From assembly GCF_030408795.1 (NCBI RefSeq), contig NZ_CP047211.1:248001-312000 (forward strand): DNA of 64,000 bases, given 5' to 3'. The stretch is from Corynebacterium hansenii. GTDB lineage: Bacteria; Actinomycetota; Actinomycetes; Mycobacteriales; Mycobacteriaceae. Made by a program: the position numbers and the translations under genes. Of this stretch, positions 16,045 through 25,829 are shown one piece after another; the first letter of the stretch is position 1; each line of letters starts with the position of its first letter. The notes beneath the pieces were generated by a model. The model made no database searches and was not told the DNA's origin. It saw only the letters and a list, made by a program, of their open reading frames with translations.

Positions 16045-18471
16045 TCAGCCCTCCAGCGCCGCCGCGAGCCCCGACAGCACCTTGATGGCGCCGGCCTTGT
16101 CCAGCGGTTCGTTTCCGTTGCCGCACTTGGGGGACTGGATGCACGACGGGCAGCCGGCCTCGCATTCGCAGGCGGCGACGGCGTCGCGGGTGGCGCGGAT
16201 CCAGGCGGTGAACGCCTCGAAACCGCGGTCGGCGAACCCCGCCCCGCCCGGGTGGCCGTCGTAGACGAACACCGTCGGCTGGCCGGTGTCGACGTGCAGC
16301 GCGGTGGACACCCCGCCGATGTCCCACCGGTCGCAGGTGGCCACCAGCGGCAGCAGGCCGATCGCCGCGTGCTCCGCCGCATGCAGCGCACCGGGCACGT
16401 CGGCGACGTCGACGCCCCACCGGCGCAGCACCGCCGGCGACAGGGTGTAGGCCACGGCGCGGGTCTCCAGCACCTCCGGCGGATAGTCCAGCTCCACCGA
16501 GTCGAGGACCTCGCCCGATGGCAGGCGCCGCAGGTACGACGTCACGCGGTGCTCCACCTCGACGTCGACCGACGCGACCTGGATGCCGGGTGCCACGTCG
16601 CGGACGACGTCGACCTCGAGGATCCGGATGTCGGTGTCCATCCGCGCATGCGTCGACCACTCCGGGTCCTCCGGGTGCGCCAGCGCCAGCAGCGAGTCCA
16701 GGTCGAGGTGGTCGATGACGAAGCTCTCGCCCCGGTGCAGGTACACCGCGCCGTCGTGGATCTGCTGCATCGCGCGGCCGACGTCGATGGTGCCCAGCAG
16801 CCGACCGTCGGTGCCGTCGACGATGGCGACGTCCTGACCGCTCCCGCCGCGCAGATCCACGGCCGCATGCGCCCCCGACATGCGCGGACCCTCGTCGCGG
16901 TCGGTGGGGTACCAGCGGTCGCGGCGCTTGCGCAGCCACCCGTCGCCGGCCATCTCCCGCGCGACGCCGAGCGCGCCCCACTCCTCGAGCACGGCATCCG
17001 TCAGCGGCAATTCGACTGCCGCGCAGTAGATGTGGCCGCGCAGCACGTGCGGGTTGGCGGGGTCGAAGACGGTCGCCTCGACGGGTCTGCCGAGCAGCGC
17101 GGATGGGTGGTGCACCAGGTAGGTGTCCATCGGGTCGTCGCGGGCGACCATGACCACCAGCGCCCCCTGGCCCCGGCGGCCCGCGCGCCCGGCCTGCTGC
17201 CAGAACGACGCGACGGTCCCGGGGAACCCGGCCTGCACCACGGCGTCCAGGCCGCCGACGTCGATGCCCAGCTCCAGCGCGTTGGTGGTGGCCACGCCCA
17301 GCAGGTCGCCGTCGTCGAGGCGACGCTCGATGTCGCGGCGGTCCTCGGCCAGGTAGCCGGCGCGGTAGGACTCGACCCGCTTGCCGACGTCCCCGCGCCC
17401 GCGCTTGTCCAGCCGCTCCCGAACTCCCAGCGCAATCGTCTCCGCCGAACGCCGCGACCGGGTGAAGGTCAGCGTCCGGGCGCCGTCGGCAAGCAAGTCG
17501 GCCATGATGTCGGCGGCTTCGGTGACGGCGGGGCGTCGCACGGGGGCGCCGTTTTCTCCGGCCAGGTCGGGAAGGAGGCCGGGCTCCCACAGGGCGATGG
17601 TGCGTTCGCCGACGGGCGCGCCGTCGTCGAGCACGGCCTCGACGGGCTCGCCGATCAGCCGCGCGGCCTGCGCGGCGGGGTCGGCCGTCGTGGCGGAGGC
17701 GAACACCACGGTCGGTTCCGCGCCGTAGTGGCGGGCCATCCGCAGCAGGCGCCGCAGCACCAGCGCGACGTTCGCACCGAACACGCCGCGGTAGGCGTGG
17801 CACTCGTCGACGACGACGTACCGCAGCTTGCGCAGCACCCGCGCCCACCACTGGTGCCGGGCGAGCATGCCGATGTGCAGCATGTCCGGATTGGTGAAGA
17901 TCCACCGCGCGCCCTCGCGCACGGCCCGGCGGACGTCCTTCGGGGTGTCGCCGTCGTAGGAGGCCACGGCGACGGGGTGCGGGTCCGCGCCGTTTCCGCC
18001 AGTACCGCGCTCGCGCGCGCCGCCGCCTCCCGCGCCGCCGCGTCCCACATCCGCGTCGCTCCCGCCGCCCTCGCGCCCGTATCGCACGGCGTCGACGGCG
18101 ATCTCGCGCGCGGCGGCGAGCTGATCCGCGCCGAGCGCCTTGGTCGGCGACAGGTACAGCGCGGTCGCGGCGGGGTCCGCCATGAGCTCGGTGAGCACCG
18201 GCAGCAGGTAGCCCAGCGACTTCCCCGACGCCGTGCCCGTGGCCACGACGCAGTGCCGCCCGGCCCACGCGTGGGCGGCGGTTTCGGCCTGATGCGTCCA
18301 GGGCTTTTCTATGCCCCGATCCGACAGCGCGGACAGCAAATGCCCGGGGGCCCACTCGGGCCATTCGGCGGTCCGGCCGACCCGCGGCGGCAGATCGGCG
18401 ATGTGCGTGACGGTCGCGCGGGGGTGGGCGGAGATCACCGGTTCGAGTAGTTCTCTCCCGAAACCATGCAC
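16045..18471 (-). CDS. MrfA/YprA-type DEAD/DEAH helicase
   Basis: 808 residues. Motif I VATGTASGKSLGYLLP, DEAH-type motif VVVDECHAYRG, motif VI region QAGRAGRRGQGA, and a C-terminal DUF1998 zinc-binding module CECEAGCPSCIQSPKCGNGNEP. This is the architecture of B. subtilis MrfA, a repair helicase for mitomycin damage, and of Rv3649 of M. tuberculosis. The GTG at 18471 is chosen because GGAGGGGG lies 7 nt upstream; an earlier in-frame start (18549) would run into the cspA promoter side. Confidence 0.9.
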   Translation of the reverse strand: MHGFGRELLEPVISAHPRATVTHIADLPPRVGRTAEWPEWAPGHLLSALSDRGIEKPWTHQAETAAHAWAGRHCVVATGTASGKSLGYLLPVLTELMADPAATALYLSPTKALGADQLAAAREIAVDAVRYGREGGGSDADVGRGGAGGGGARERGTGGNGADPHPVAVASYDGDTPKDVRRAVREGARWIFTNPDMLHIGMLARHQWWARVLRKLRYVVVDECHAYRGVFGANVALVLRRLLRMARHYGAEPTVVFASATTADPAAQAARLIGEPVEAVLDDGAPVGERTIALWEPGLLPDLAGENGAPVRRPAVTEAADIMADLLADGARTLTFTRSRRSAETIALGVRERLDKRGRGDVGKRVESYRAGYLAEDRRDIERRLDDGDLLGVATTNALELGIDVGGLDAVVQAGFPGTVASFWQQAGRAGRRGQGALVVMVARDDPMDTYLVHHPSALLGRPVEATVFDPANPHVLRGHIYCAAVELPLTDAVLEEWGALGVAREMAGDGWLRKRRDRWYPTDRDEGPRMSGAHAAVDLRGGSGQDVAIVDGTDGRLLGTIDVGRAMQQIHDGAVYLHRGESFVIDHLDLDSLLALAHPEDPEWSTHARMDTDIRILEVDVVRDVAPGIQVASVDVEVEHRVTSYLRRLPSGEVLDSVELDYPPEVLETRAVAYTLSPAVLRRWGVDVADVPGALHAAEHAAIGLLPLVATCDRWDIGGVSTALHVDTGQPTVFVYDGHPGGAGFADRGFEAFTAWIRATRDAVAACECEAGCPSCIQSPKCGNGNEPLDKAGAIKVLSGLAAALEG

Positions 18472-18637
18472 CTGACCACCCCCTCCGTGAAATCGACGTC
18501 TGCGCGGCGTGCCCCGTGAGCGTATTGGTCTACCCCGAAAGCAGAACATTCGGGCGATACGTGGCAGACTGACGGATTGAATCGTCGTCTCTAAGGCGGC
18601 GCGCTCACGTCCAACAACCTAAAGGGGTACATCAACA

Positions 18638-18841
18638 ATGGCACAGGGCACCGTTAAGTGGTTCAACTCGGAGAAGGGCTTCGGGTTCATCGCCCCGGCC
18701 GACGGAGGCAACGACGTCTTCGTCCACTACTCCGAGATTCAGGGTTCCGGATTCAAGACCCTCGAGGAGAACCAGCCCGTCGAGTTCGAGATCGGCGAAG
18801 GCCAGAAGGGCCCGCAGGCCCTGAACGTCCGCGGTCTCTAA
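18638..18841 (+). CDS. cspA: Cold-shock protein CspA
   Basis: 67 residues, single OB-fold nucleic-acid chaperone. RNP1 is KGFGFI and RNP2 is VFVHYSEI; N-terminus [16 protein letters not shown] is canonical. AAAGGGG lies upstream with a long spacer. Its position between the MrfA-like helicase and topA is conserved in Corynebacterium and Mycobacterium (Rv3648c/Rv3646c). Confidence 0.95.
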   Translation: MAQGTVKWFNSEKGFGFIAPADGGNDVFVHYSEIQGSGFKTLEENQPVEFEIGEGQKGPQALNVRGL

Positions 18842-19004
18842 TCGACACATCTACATCGGTTGTGGGCGTTCGCGCCTGAGCTGAACAGACGCCGGTTCCG
18901 CTGCAGTTCAAGCGGGGCCAACGGCCCGTCGTGAAGTTCCACCCCAGGGTGGTTCTCCACGGCGGGCCGTCGTCGTTCCCGGGGTCTTCGGCGGCTTCTT
19001 CGCG

Positions 19005-19070
19005 GGTTCCGCCTCGGCTCTGCACTGGTTCTTCCTCGGCTCTGCAGTGGTTCTGCCTCGGCTTTGCCGC
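19005..19070 (+). repeat. 22-bp imperfect tandem repeat, three copies
   Basis: Units start at 19005, 19027 and 19049; each begins GGTTC and contains CCTCGGCTYTGC. The period is not a multiple of three, which argues against a repeat maintained in a protein frame. Confidence 0.8.
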
Positions 19071-19110
19071 AGCTCCTTCTCCTGGGGCGCCGCCGGTTTC
19101 GCGCCGTCGC

Positions 19111-19155
19111 GCTTTACGACGAACCGCGCCCACGGTGGACCGGCCGTCGCAAAGC
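19111..19155. repeat. Inverted pair of the GCTT-NN-CGACG motif
   Basis: GCTTTACGACG (19111-19121) and CGTCGCAAAGC (19145-19155) face each other across 23 bp; 10 of 11 bases pair. Confidence 0.75.
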
Positions 19156-19390
19156 AGGGGGCGAAAAATTTCACGGACCGCAACAACCCCGCGAAATCGC
19201 AGGTCACGCACGGGTCAGGGGCGCCCCGAGACCCCCGTGAGGGGGATTCCCGTCACACCCCTATTCGACTGTGCGGCGTCGGGGCATGTGTACGGTGTGC
19301 TTTTAGATTCAGGTGAAGGCAATGCGCCCGACCTGGGGCCCGGCCTGAAGGGCCCCGAACCGACCCCGAAAGTTGCAGGGCAGATTCCAG

Positions 19391-22387
19391 GTGGCAGACG
19401 ACAAAGGCACGAAGCGACTCGTCATCGTCGAGTCGGCGACCAAGGCGCGCAAGATCCAGCCGTACTTGGGCGACGACTACATCGTCGAGGCATCCGTCGG
19501 CCACATCCGCGACCTGCCCCGCGGCGCCGCCGACATCCCCGCCAAATACAAGAAGGAACCCTGGGCCCGCCTCGGCGTCGACGTCGACCACGGCTTCCAG
19601 CCCCTCTACCTGGTCAGCCCCGACAAAAAGAAGAAGGTCACCGAGCTGAAGCGGCTGCTCGCCGGCGTCGACGAGCTGTACCTCGCCACCGACCCCGACC
19701 GCGAGGGCGAGGCCATCGCGTGGCACCTGCTCGAGGTGCTCAAGCCCAAGGTGCCCGTGCGCCGCATGGTGTTCCACGAGATCACCAAGCCCGCCATCCT
19801 CGAAGCCGCCGCCAACACCCGCGAACTCGATCAGAACCTGGTCGACGCCCAGGAAGCCCGCCGCATCCTCGACCGCCTGTACGGATACGAAGTGTCGCCC
19901 GTGCTGTGGAAGAAGGTCATGCCGCGCCTGTCCGCCGGCCGTGTGCAGTCCGTGGCCACCCGCGTCATCGTCGAGCGCGAGCGGGAGCGGATGGCGTTCA
20001 TCTCCGCCGGTTACTGGGACCTCGACGCGACGCTCGACACCGGATCCGAGCCCGTCGACTCCACCCAGCCGCGGCGTTTCGACGCCCGCCTGACCTCCGT
20101 CGAAGGCAAGCGCGTCGCCACCGGCCGCGATTTCGACGACCGCGGGCAGCTGAAGAAGCCCGAGGGCGTCACCGTCCTCGCCGAAGCCGATGCCCGCTCG
20201 CTCGCCGATGGCCTGACCGGCGCGACGCTGACCGTCGCGTCCGTCGAGGAGAAGCCGTACACCCGCCGCCCCTACGCGCCGTTCATGACGTCGACGCTGC
20301 AGCAGGAAGCCGGCCGCAAGCTCCACTTCACCTCCGAGCGCACCATGCGCATCGCCCAGCGCCTGTACGAAAACGGCCACATCACCTACATGCGAACCGA
20401 CTCGACCACACTGTCGAAGTCGGGCATCGAGGCCGCCCGCCGTCAGGCCCGCGACCTCTACGGCCCCGAGTACGTCGCCGACGCTCCGCGCCAGTACCAG
20501 CGCAAGGTGAAGAACTCCCAGGAGGCCCACGAGGCCATCCGCCCCGCCGGCGAACGGTTCGCCACGCCCGGCGAGCTCGCCGGATCCCTCGATGCCGAGG
20601 AATTCAAGCTCTACGAGCTGATCTGGCAGCGCACCGTCGCCTCCCAGATGTCCGACGCGCGCGGCACGTCGATGAAGGTGGTCGTCGCGGGCACGTCAGC
20701 CGCCGGTGAAGGTGCCGGGGCCGGGGCCGGGGCCCGCGAGGTGGAACTGTCCGCCACCGGCCGCACCATCACCTTCCCCGGCTTCCTGAAGGCCTACGTG
20801 GAGGTGTCGCAGCTCGGCGACGGCCGCAACGTCGCCGACAACGCCGAACGCCGCCTGCCGCGCCTGGAAACCGGCCAGGAACTCGGCGTCGACTCCGTCA
20901 CCCCGGAAGGCCACTCCACCAACCCGCCGGCGCGCTACACCGAAGCGTCGCTGGTGAAGAAGATGGAGGACCTCGGCATCGGGCGCCCGTCGACGTACGC
21001 GTCGATCATCAAGACCATCCAGGACCGCGGCTACGTGTACTCCCGCGGCAACGCCCTGGTGCCGTCGTGGGTGGCGTTCGCCGTCGTCGGCCTGATGGAG
21101 GATTCCTTCGCCGACCTGATCAACTACGACTTCACCTCCGACCTGGAGGATGAGCTCGACGAGATCGCCGCCGGGTCCGAGGACCGCACGCGCTGGCTCA
21201 GCGGGTTCTACTTCGGAGACTCCGCCGAAAACGGATCCGGCGGTGCCGACGTCATCGCGGCGCGCGGCGGCCTGAAGAACATCATCGACGTCAACCTCGA
21301 GGCGATCGACGCCCGCCGCGTCAACTCCCTGCACATCTTCGACGACGCCGACGGCAACCCCATCGTCGTCCGCGTCGGCCGCTACGGCCCGTACCTGGAG
21401 CGCGTGCGCCCCGGCGCCGGCGAGGAGGGCGCCGACCTGGTGCAGCGCGCCAACGTGCCGGAGTCGATGACCCCCGACGAGCTGGACCTGGAGACCGCCG
21501 AGAAGCTGCTGGCCATGCCGCAGGGCGGCCGCGAGCTGGGCCTCAACCCGGCCAACGGCCGCATGATCGTGTCCAAGGACGGCCGCTACGGCCCGTACGT
21601 CACCGAGATCGTCACCGACGAGGAGAAGGCCGGCGTCGAGGTCAAGGCGGAGCAGATCGTCGCCGAGGAGCGTGCCGCGGAGGACGCCCAGCGCGCCGCC
21701 GAGGGCAAGCGCAAGAAGAACTGGGACACCAAGACCGCGGCGAACCAGAAGGAGAAGCGCATCGCGCAGATCGTCGAGGAGACGCTGAAGCCGAAGACGG
21801 CGTCGCTGTTTTCCTCGATGGAGCCGTCGACGGTGACGCTGGAGGAGGCGCTGAAGCTGCTGTCGCTGCCGCGCGAGGTCGGCGTCGACCCCACCGACGG
21901 GGAGCTGATCACGGCGCAGAACGGCCGCTACGGCCCGTACCTGAAGAAGGGCTCGGACTCGCGGTCGCTGGCGTCGGAGGAGCAGCTTTTCACGGTCACG
22001 CTCGACGAGGCCCGCCGCATCTACGCGGAGCCGAAGCGCCGGGGCCGCGCGGCCGCGAAGCCGCCGCTGAAGCAGCTGGGCGACAACGACGTGTCCGGCA
22101 AGCCGATGACCGTGAAGGACGGCCGCTTCGGCCCGTACGTCACCGATGGCACGACGAATGCGTCGCTTCGCAAGGGCGACAACCCGGAGACCCTGACCGA
22201 CGCGCGCGCCAACGAGCTGCTGTCGGAGCGCCGCGCGAAGGAGGCCGCCACGGGTGGCCCGGGGGCGAAGAAGACGGCGAAGCGGTCGACGAAGAAGACG
22301 ACCAAGAAGACCGCGAAGAAGGCCGCCAAGAAGACAAGCAAGAAGGCCACCAAGAAGACGGCGAAAAAGACGGCCAAGAAGTCCTGA
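19391..22387 (+). CDS. topA: DNA topoisomerase I
   Basis: 998 residues; relaxes negative supercoils. TOPRIM domain at the N-terminus (RLVIVESATKARKIQ; later ATDPDREGEAIAWHL), catalytic Tyr in ITYMRTDSTTLS, and four GRYGPY/GRFGPY-type C-terminal repeats. The tail (last 40 residues) is a Lys-rich KKT/KKA repeat, common in actinobacterial TopA and likely to bind DNA non-specifically. The GTG at 19391 puts VADDKGTKRL at the start with GGGCAG upstream; a TTG at 19373 is an alternative. Confidence 0.95.
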   Translation: MADDKGTKRLVIVESATKARKIQPYLGDDYIVEASVGHIRDLPRGAADIPAKYKKEPWARLGVDVDHGFQPLYLVSPDKKKKVTELKRLLAGVDELYLATDPDREGEAIAWHLLEVLKPKVPVRRMVFHEITKPAILEAAANTRELDQNLVDAQEARRILDRLYGYEVSPVLWKKVMPRLSAGRVQSVATRVIVERERERMAFISAGYWDLDATLDTGSEPVDSTQPRRFDARLTSVEGKRVATGRDFDDRGQLKKPEGVTVLAEADARSLADGLTGATLTVASVEEKPYTRRPYAPFMTSTLQQEAGRKLHFTSERTMRIAQRLYENGHITYMRTDSTTLSKSGIEAARRQARDLYGPEYVADAPRQYQRKVKNSQEAHEAIRPAGERFATPGELAGSLDAEEFKLYELIWQRTVASQMSDARGTSMKVVVAGTSAAGEGAGAGAGAREVELSATGRTITFPGFLKAYVEVSQLGDGRNVADNAERRLPRLETGQELGVDSVTPEGHSTNPPARYTEASLVKKMEDLGIGRPSTYASIIKTIQDRGYVYSRGNALVPSWVAFAVVGLMEDSFADLINYDFTSDLEDELDEIAAGSEDRTRWLSGFYFGDSAENGSGGADVIAARGGLKNIIDVNLEAIDARRVNSLHIFDDADGNPIVVRVGRYGPYLERVRPGAGEEGADLVQRANVPESMTPDELDLETAEKLLAMPQGGRELGLNPANGRMIVSKDGRYGPYVTEIVTDEEKAGVEVKAEQIVAEERAAEDAQRAAEGKRKKNWDTKTAANQKEKRIAQIVEETLKPKTASLFSSMEPSTVTLEEALKLLSLPREVGVDPTDGELITAQNGRYGPYLKKGSDSRSLASEEQLFTVTLDEARRIYAEPKRRGRAAAKPPLKQLGDNDVSGKPMTVKDGRFGPYVTDGTTNASLRKGDNPETLTDARANELLSERRAKEAATGGPGAKKTAKRSTKKTTKKTAKKAAKKTSKKATKKTAKKTAKKS

Positions 22388-22397
22388 GCCGCCCGCG

Positions 22398-22427
22398 GCC
22401 GGTCCGGTTTCCCGGGCCGGCCGTTTT
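22398..22427 (+). terminator. topA terminator
   Basis: GGCCGGTCCGG pairs with CCGGGCCGGCC and is followed by GTTTT. Confidence 0.7.
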
Positions 22428-22538
22428 CGCGTCGGTCGGCCTTTCCTCCGTTCGGCGGGCGCGGGCCCGGGCACGGGCGCGGGCGAACGGGCCGTGGGCC
22501 GGCCGTCGTCAAGCAAAAGCCGCCGGCCGCGGCGGCCG

Positions 22539-24065
22539 TCAGGAACGGTCCGCGAGCGTCGGGCGGATCGGCCTCGCCAGCTGCGTCATGTGGGTGCGAC
22601 CGCGCAGCTCGACGGACTTCAGGGACGTCCAGCGCGCCTGCTCGTCCTCGTTGGCCAGGCGCACGGTCGACGCGGTGGCCAGCACCTGGCCGGGGGTGTC
22701 CTTGGCCAGCTCGGTGAGGCGGGCGGCCTGGTTCACGGCGTCGCCGATGACGGTGTACTCGAAACGGTCGTGGGCGCCGATGTGCCCGGCGACGACGCGC
22801 CCGGCGGAGACGCCGATGCCCGCCGACAGCTTCAGGTCGCGCAGCTCCTGGCGCAGCTCGCGGGCGGCGGCGAGGGCGTGCCCGGCGGTGTCGTCGAGCG
22901 GCAGCGGGGCGCCGAACACGGCCAGCGCCGCGTCGCCCTGGAACTTGTTGATGATCCCCTTGTTCCGGTGCACGCAGTCGACGACGTGCTCGAAGAACGC
23001 GTTGAGCTCGCGGACGACGACCTCCGGCGAGTTCTGCACGGCGAACGTCGTCGACCCGATGACGTCGACGAACAGCACGGCCACCAGGCGGTCCTCGCCG
23101 CCCAGCGTCGGCTTCTCCTCGAGTGCCTTGCGGGCGACTTCGGAGCCGACGTAGCGGCCGAACAGGTCGCGGACGCGCTGGCGTTCCTGCAGGCCGCGCA
23201 TCATTTCGTTGAAGCCGGCCTGCAGGACGCCCATTTCGGAGCCGTCGTAGATGGGCACTCGGGTGCCGGTGTCGCCGCGGCGGACGCGGTTGACGGCGCC
23301 GGTGAGGTCGCGGATGGGGTCGACGATGCTCATGGCGGCGAGTGACGTGCCCACGTAGCCGGTCACCAGCGCCAGCACGGCGAGCGCGACGATGGCGGGC
23401 AGGATGTCGCCGAGGTCGTCGGTGAAGTACCCGAGCCTCTGGGCGAGGAACACGAGCAGGATGCCGACGACGGGCAGCCCGGAGGTGAGCACCCACGTCT
23501 GCTGCAGGCGCTGGCCGATCGGCGGTTCCAGCGACGAGTCGGGGGCGCGGCGGGCGAGGGCCTCCGCGGCGACGGGGCGGACGAGCCGTTCGGAGATGAG
23601 GTACGTCATCAGCGCGACGATGGCGCCGCCGAACACCGAGGTGATCACCACCACCAGCCCCAGGCGCGGCGAATGCACGAGTGCGACGATGCCGAACACC
23701 AGCACGCCGACGCCCCAGATGATGGCGCCGAGGATCGCCTGGTACCCGGGGATGCGCATGACCAGGTAGCGCACGCGCCGCGGGTCGTGGCCGTCGGGGT
23801 TGCGCTGCCAGCGCAGCACGGGTTTGAACAGCAGCCACGTCGTGCCGATGCCCGCCGCCACGGCGGCGGCGAGGTACACGAGCAGCCCGATGAACGCGGG
23901 CCCGGGCAGTTCGGTGAACCCCGACAGGCCCTCGAGCGGCAGCAGGGCACCGAGGAAGAACCCGACGCCGACGGCGCCGATGAGGTTGCACAGGAACACC
24001 GCCGCCGCGTACGCGGGCCAGGGCGTGCTGCGCAGCCACCGGAGGTTCCTCCACAACCGTTGCAT
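22539..24065 (-). CDS. cya: Class III adenylate cyclase, membrane-bound
   Basis: 508 residues. About six membrane segments (residues 1-240), a HAMP linker (SIVDPIRDLTGAVNRVRRGDTGTRVPI) and a C-terminal cyclase domain. Metal-binding Asp residues are in AVLFVDVIGSTTFA and NKFQGDAALAVFGAP; the substrate loop EYTVIGDAVNQAARL contains the Asp expected for ATP selectivity. It makes the cAMP sensed by GlxR. The ATG at 24065 is leaderless (TAAGGT, 7-nt spacer). Between topA and holB, as in C. glutamicum (cg0373, cg0375). Confidence 0.92.
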   Translation of the reverse strand: MQRLWRNLRWLRSTPWPAYAAAVFLCNLIGAVGVGFFLGALLPLEGLSGFTELPGPAFIGLLVYLAAAVAAGIGTTWLLFKPVLRWQRNPDGHDPRRVRYLVMRIPGYQAILGAIIWGVGVLVFGIVALVHSPRLGLVVVITSVFGGAIVALMTYLISERLVRPVAAEALARRAPDSSLEPPIGQRLQQTWVLTSGLPVVGILLVFLAQRLGYFTDDLGDILPAIVALAVLALVTGYVGTSLAAMSIVDPIRDLTGAVNRVRRGDTGTRVPIYDGSEMGVLQAGFNEMMRGLQERQRVRDLFGRYVGSEVARKALEEKPTLGGEDRLVAVLFVDVIGSTTFAVQNSPEVVVRELNAFFEHVVDCVHRNKGIINKFQGDAALAVFGAPLPLDDTAGHALAAARELRQELRDLKLSAGIGVSAGRVVAGHIGAHDRFEYTVIGDAVNQAARLTELAKDTPGQVLATASTVRLANEDEQARWTSLKSVELRGRTHMTQLARPIRPTLADRS

Positions 24066-24181
24066 GCAGACCACCTTATCGCCCCTCGCGGATGCTTGGG
24101 ACGCCATGGCGAACGCTGGTCGGCGGGGGCGGGGATTGCTTTGCGACGGTCCGGTCCGGTGCGGCGGCTATCGTGGTGCCC

Positions 24182-25486
24182 ATGGATGAAACCGGCGTTT
24201 TCGACCGCGTGACGGAGTCCGGGGGAGCGCGGGCGACGTTGGCGGCCGCGGCCCGTGCGGCGCGTGCGATGGCCCGGGCGGGGGATGATCCGGCGGCGCG
24301 TGCCGCGGCGGACCCGAACGGCGCGATGACGCATTCGTGGTTGTTCACGGGGCCGCCGGGGTCGGGGCGGTCCGTGGCGGCGAAGGCGTTCGCGCAGGCG
24401 CTGTTGTGCACCGACCCGGACGTGGTGGGCTGCGGCCGGTGCCGGGGGTGCCTGACGGCGGAGGCGAACACGCACGGCGACCTGATGAACGTGACCACCG
24501 AGGGCGCGGTGATCCAGGTGAAGGTCGTGCGCTCGGAGGTGATCCCGTGGGCGCACCGCCGGCCGACGACGGCGGAGTGGCGGGTGGTGATCATCGAGGA
24601 CGCCGACCGGCTCAACGACGAGTCCGCCAATGCCCTGCTGAAGGCGGTGGAGGAGCCGCCGGAGCGGACGGTGTTCCTGTTGTGCGCGCCGACGACGGAT
24701 CCGTCGGACTTTTCCGTGACGCTGCGGTCGCGGTGCCGGCACGTGTACGTGCCCACTCCGACGCGGGAGCACGTGGTGGCCGCGCTGCGGATGAGCAACC
24801 CCGAGTTGACCGTGGAGCAGGCCGAGTGGGCGGGCACCATCGCCAACGGCCACATCGGCAGGGCGAAGGGGTTGGCCACCGATGAGGGCACGCGCGAGTG
24901 GCGCGGCCGGGCGCTGGATCTGGTGGAGGCGGTGTTCGACCCTTCCCGCGCGTACCTGCGCACTCGGGAGCTGGCGTCGAAGGCGGAGGCCGAGTCGAAG
25001 CGGCGCAATGCCCCGCGCGAGGAGAAGGAGCTGGAGCAGCTGACCAATTCCCTGGGCCTCGGCGCGAAGGGCAAGGGCGCGCAGGCGGCGACGCGCGGGT
25101 CGGCGGGCGTGATCAAGGAGCTGGAGGAGAACCAGAAGCGCCGCCGCAAGCGCACCGAGTTCGAGTTGGTGGACATGGCGCTGATGGACATGGTCGGTTT
25201 GCTTCGCGACGCGCTGCTGGTCTCCTCGGGGATCGGTGCGGATGGGAGCGGCGGTGGTGGCTCCGGTGGTGGCACAGGCGGGGGAGCCGGTCCGACGCCG
25301 ATCAATCCCGACCGGCGGCGCACGGCCTCGGAATTGGCGCGCCGGGTTCCTCCGGAAGGGTTGGTGGCATGCATCGACGCGGTGATGGGGGCCCGCAAGG
25401 CCATGGCCCGAAACGTGCGGTCCGCCGTCGCCCTCGACGGGATGATGGGCGCGATGCAAGTGGCGTGCCGGGTGGGGCAGAGGTGA
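24182..25486 (+). CDS. holB: DNA polymerase III delta' subunit
   Basis: 434 residues, clamp-loader AAA+ subunit. The P-loop is GPPGSGRSVAA (Arg in place of Lys, usual for delta'), with zinc-module Cys in CGRCRGC, the region IIEDADRLNDESANALLKAVEEPPE and arginine-finger region TLRSRC. A Gly/Ser-rich insert (GSGGGGSGGGTGGG, about residue 360) breaks the C-terminal collar domain. Leaderless ATG (TATCGT, 7-nt spacer). A tRNA gene follows. Confidence 0.92.
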   Translation: MDETGVFDRVTESGGARATLAAAARAARAMARAGDDPAARAAADPNGAMTHSWLFTGPPGSGRSVAAKAFAQALLCTDPDVVGCGRCRGCLTAEANTHGDLMNVTTEGAVIQVKVVRSEVIPWAHRRPTTAEWRVVIIEDADRLNDESANALLKAVEEPPERTVFLLCAPTTDPSDFSVTLRSRCRHVYVPTPTREHVVAALRMSNPELTVEQAEWAGTIANGHIGRAKGLATDEGTREWRGRALDLVEAVFDPSRAYLRTRELASKAEAESKRRNAPREEKELEQLTNSLGLGAKGKGAQAATRGSAGVIKELEENQKRRRKRTEFELVDMALMDMVGLLRDALLVSSGIGADGSGGGGSGGGTGGGAGPTPINPDRRRTASELARRVPPEGLVACIDAVMGARKAMARNVRSAVALDGMMGAMQVACRVGQR

Positions 25487-25594
25487 CGCGGTCGTCGTAA
25501 AGCAGGCGCGTTCTGGCCGGTAGGGGGCGGATTTTGGGGCGCGGGGGTGGTGCGATAAGATTTCGGCGGTAACCACGCATGCCGTGGCGACTGC

Positions 25595-25670
25595 GCCGCC
25601 TTAGCTCAGTTGGTAGAGCGCTTCACTCGTAATGAAAAGGTCGCGAGTTCGATTCTCGCAGGCGGCTCCA
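25595..25670 (+). tRNA. tRNA-Thr (anticodon CGT)
   Basis: Acceptor arms GCCGCCT (25595-25601) and AGGCGGC (25660-25666) pair perfectly; the D-loop has AGTTGGTAGA, anticodon loop CTCGTAA with CGT at 25628-25630, T-arm GTTCGATTC, and CCA is encoded (25668-25670). The top anticodon-stem pair (C27-A43) is mismatched. Confidence 0.95.
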
Positions 25671-25672
25671 CC

Positions 25673-25719
25673 GAAACCCCAGGTCAACCACCCGGTTGGC
25701 CTGGGGTTTCCTCGTTTTT
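25673..25719 (+). terminator. tRNA-Thr terminator
   Basis: 17-bp stem (25673-25689 with 25694-25710, one G-T wobble) followed by CTCGTTTTT. Confidence 0.85.
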
Positions 25720-25776
25720 CGGGCACGGACGTTGTTGCGCGTTGTTGCTGGTCGTGGCCCGACGTACCGTACCGAA

Positions 25777-25798
25777 ACCGTACGGATACCGTACGGAT
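25777..25798. repeat. Two tandem ACCGTACGGAT boxes
   Basis: Perfect 11-bp tandem repeat, each holding the palindrome CCGTACGG. A similar CCGTACG pair with the same 11-bp period lies at 26961-26978. Confidence 0.75.
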
Positions 25799-25829
25799 CC
25801 GCTGTCCGCCCGGCCCCCGGGGGAGGGCG

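Larger units (their letters stand above)
18842..19390. other. cspA-topA intergenic region with repeats and possible topA promoter
   Basis: The 550-bp gap contains a 22-bp tandem repeat (19005-19070), an inverted pair of the GCTT-NN-CGACG motif (19111-19155) and a probable topA promoter near GTGTACGGTG (19288-19297). A 99-codon minus-strand frame (18908-19207, Arg/Glu/Pro-rich) has GC-rich third positions but no recognisable domain, so I leave it as uncertain rather than call a gene. Confidence 0.5.

Noticed and set aside
18908..19207. 99-codon minus-strand frame (Arg/Glu/Pro-rich) between cspA and topA
   Set aside because: Low-complexity sequence driven by a 22-bp repeat, no domain or ribosome site; kept only as an uncertainty.
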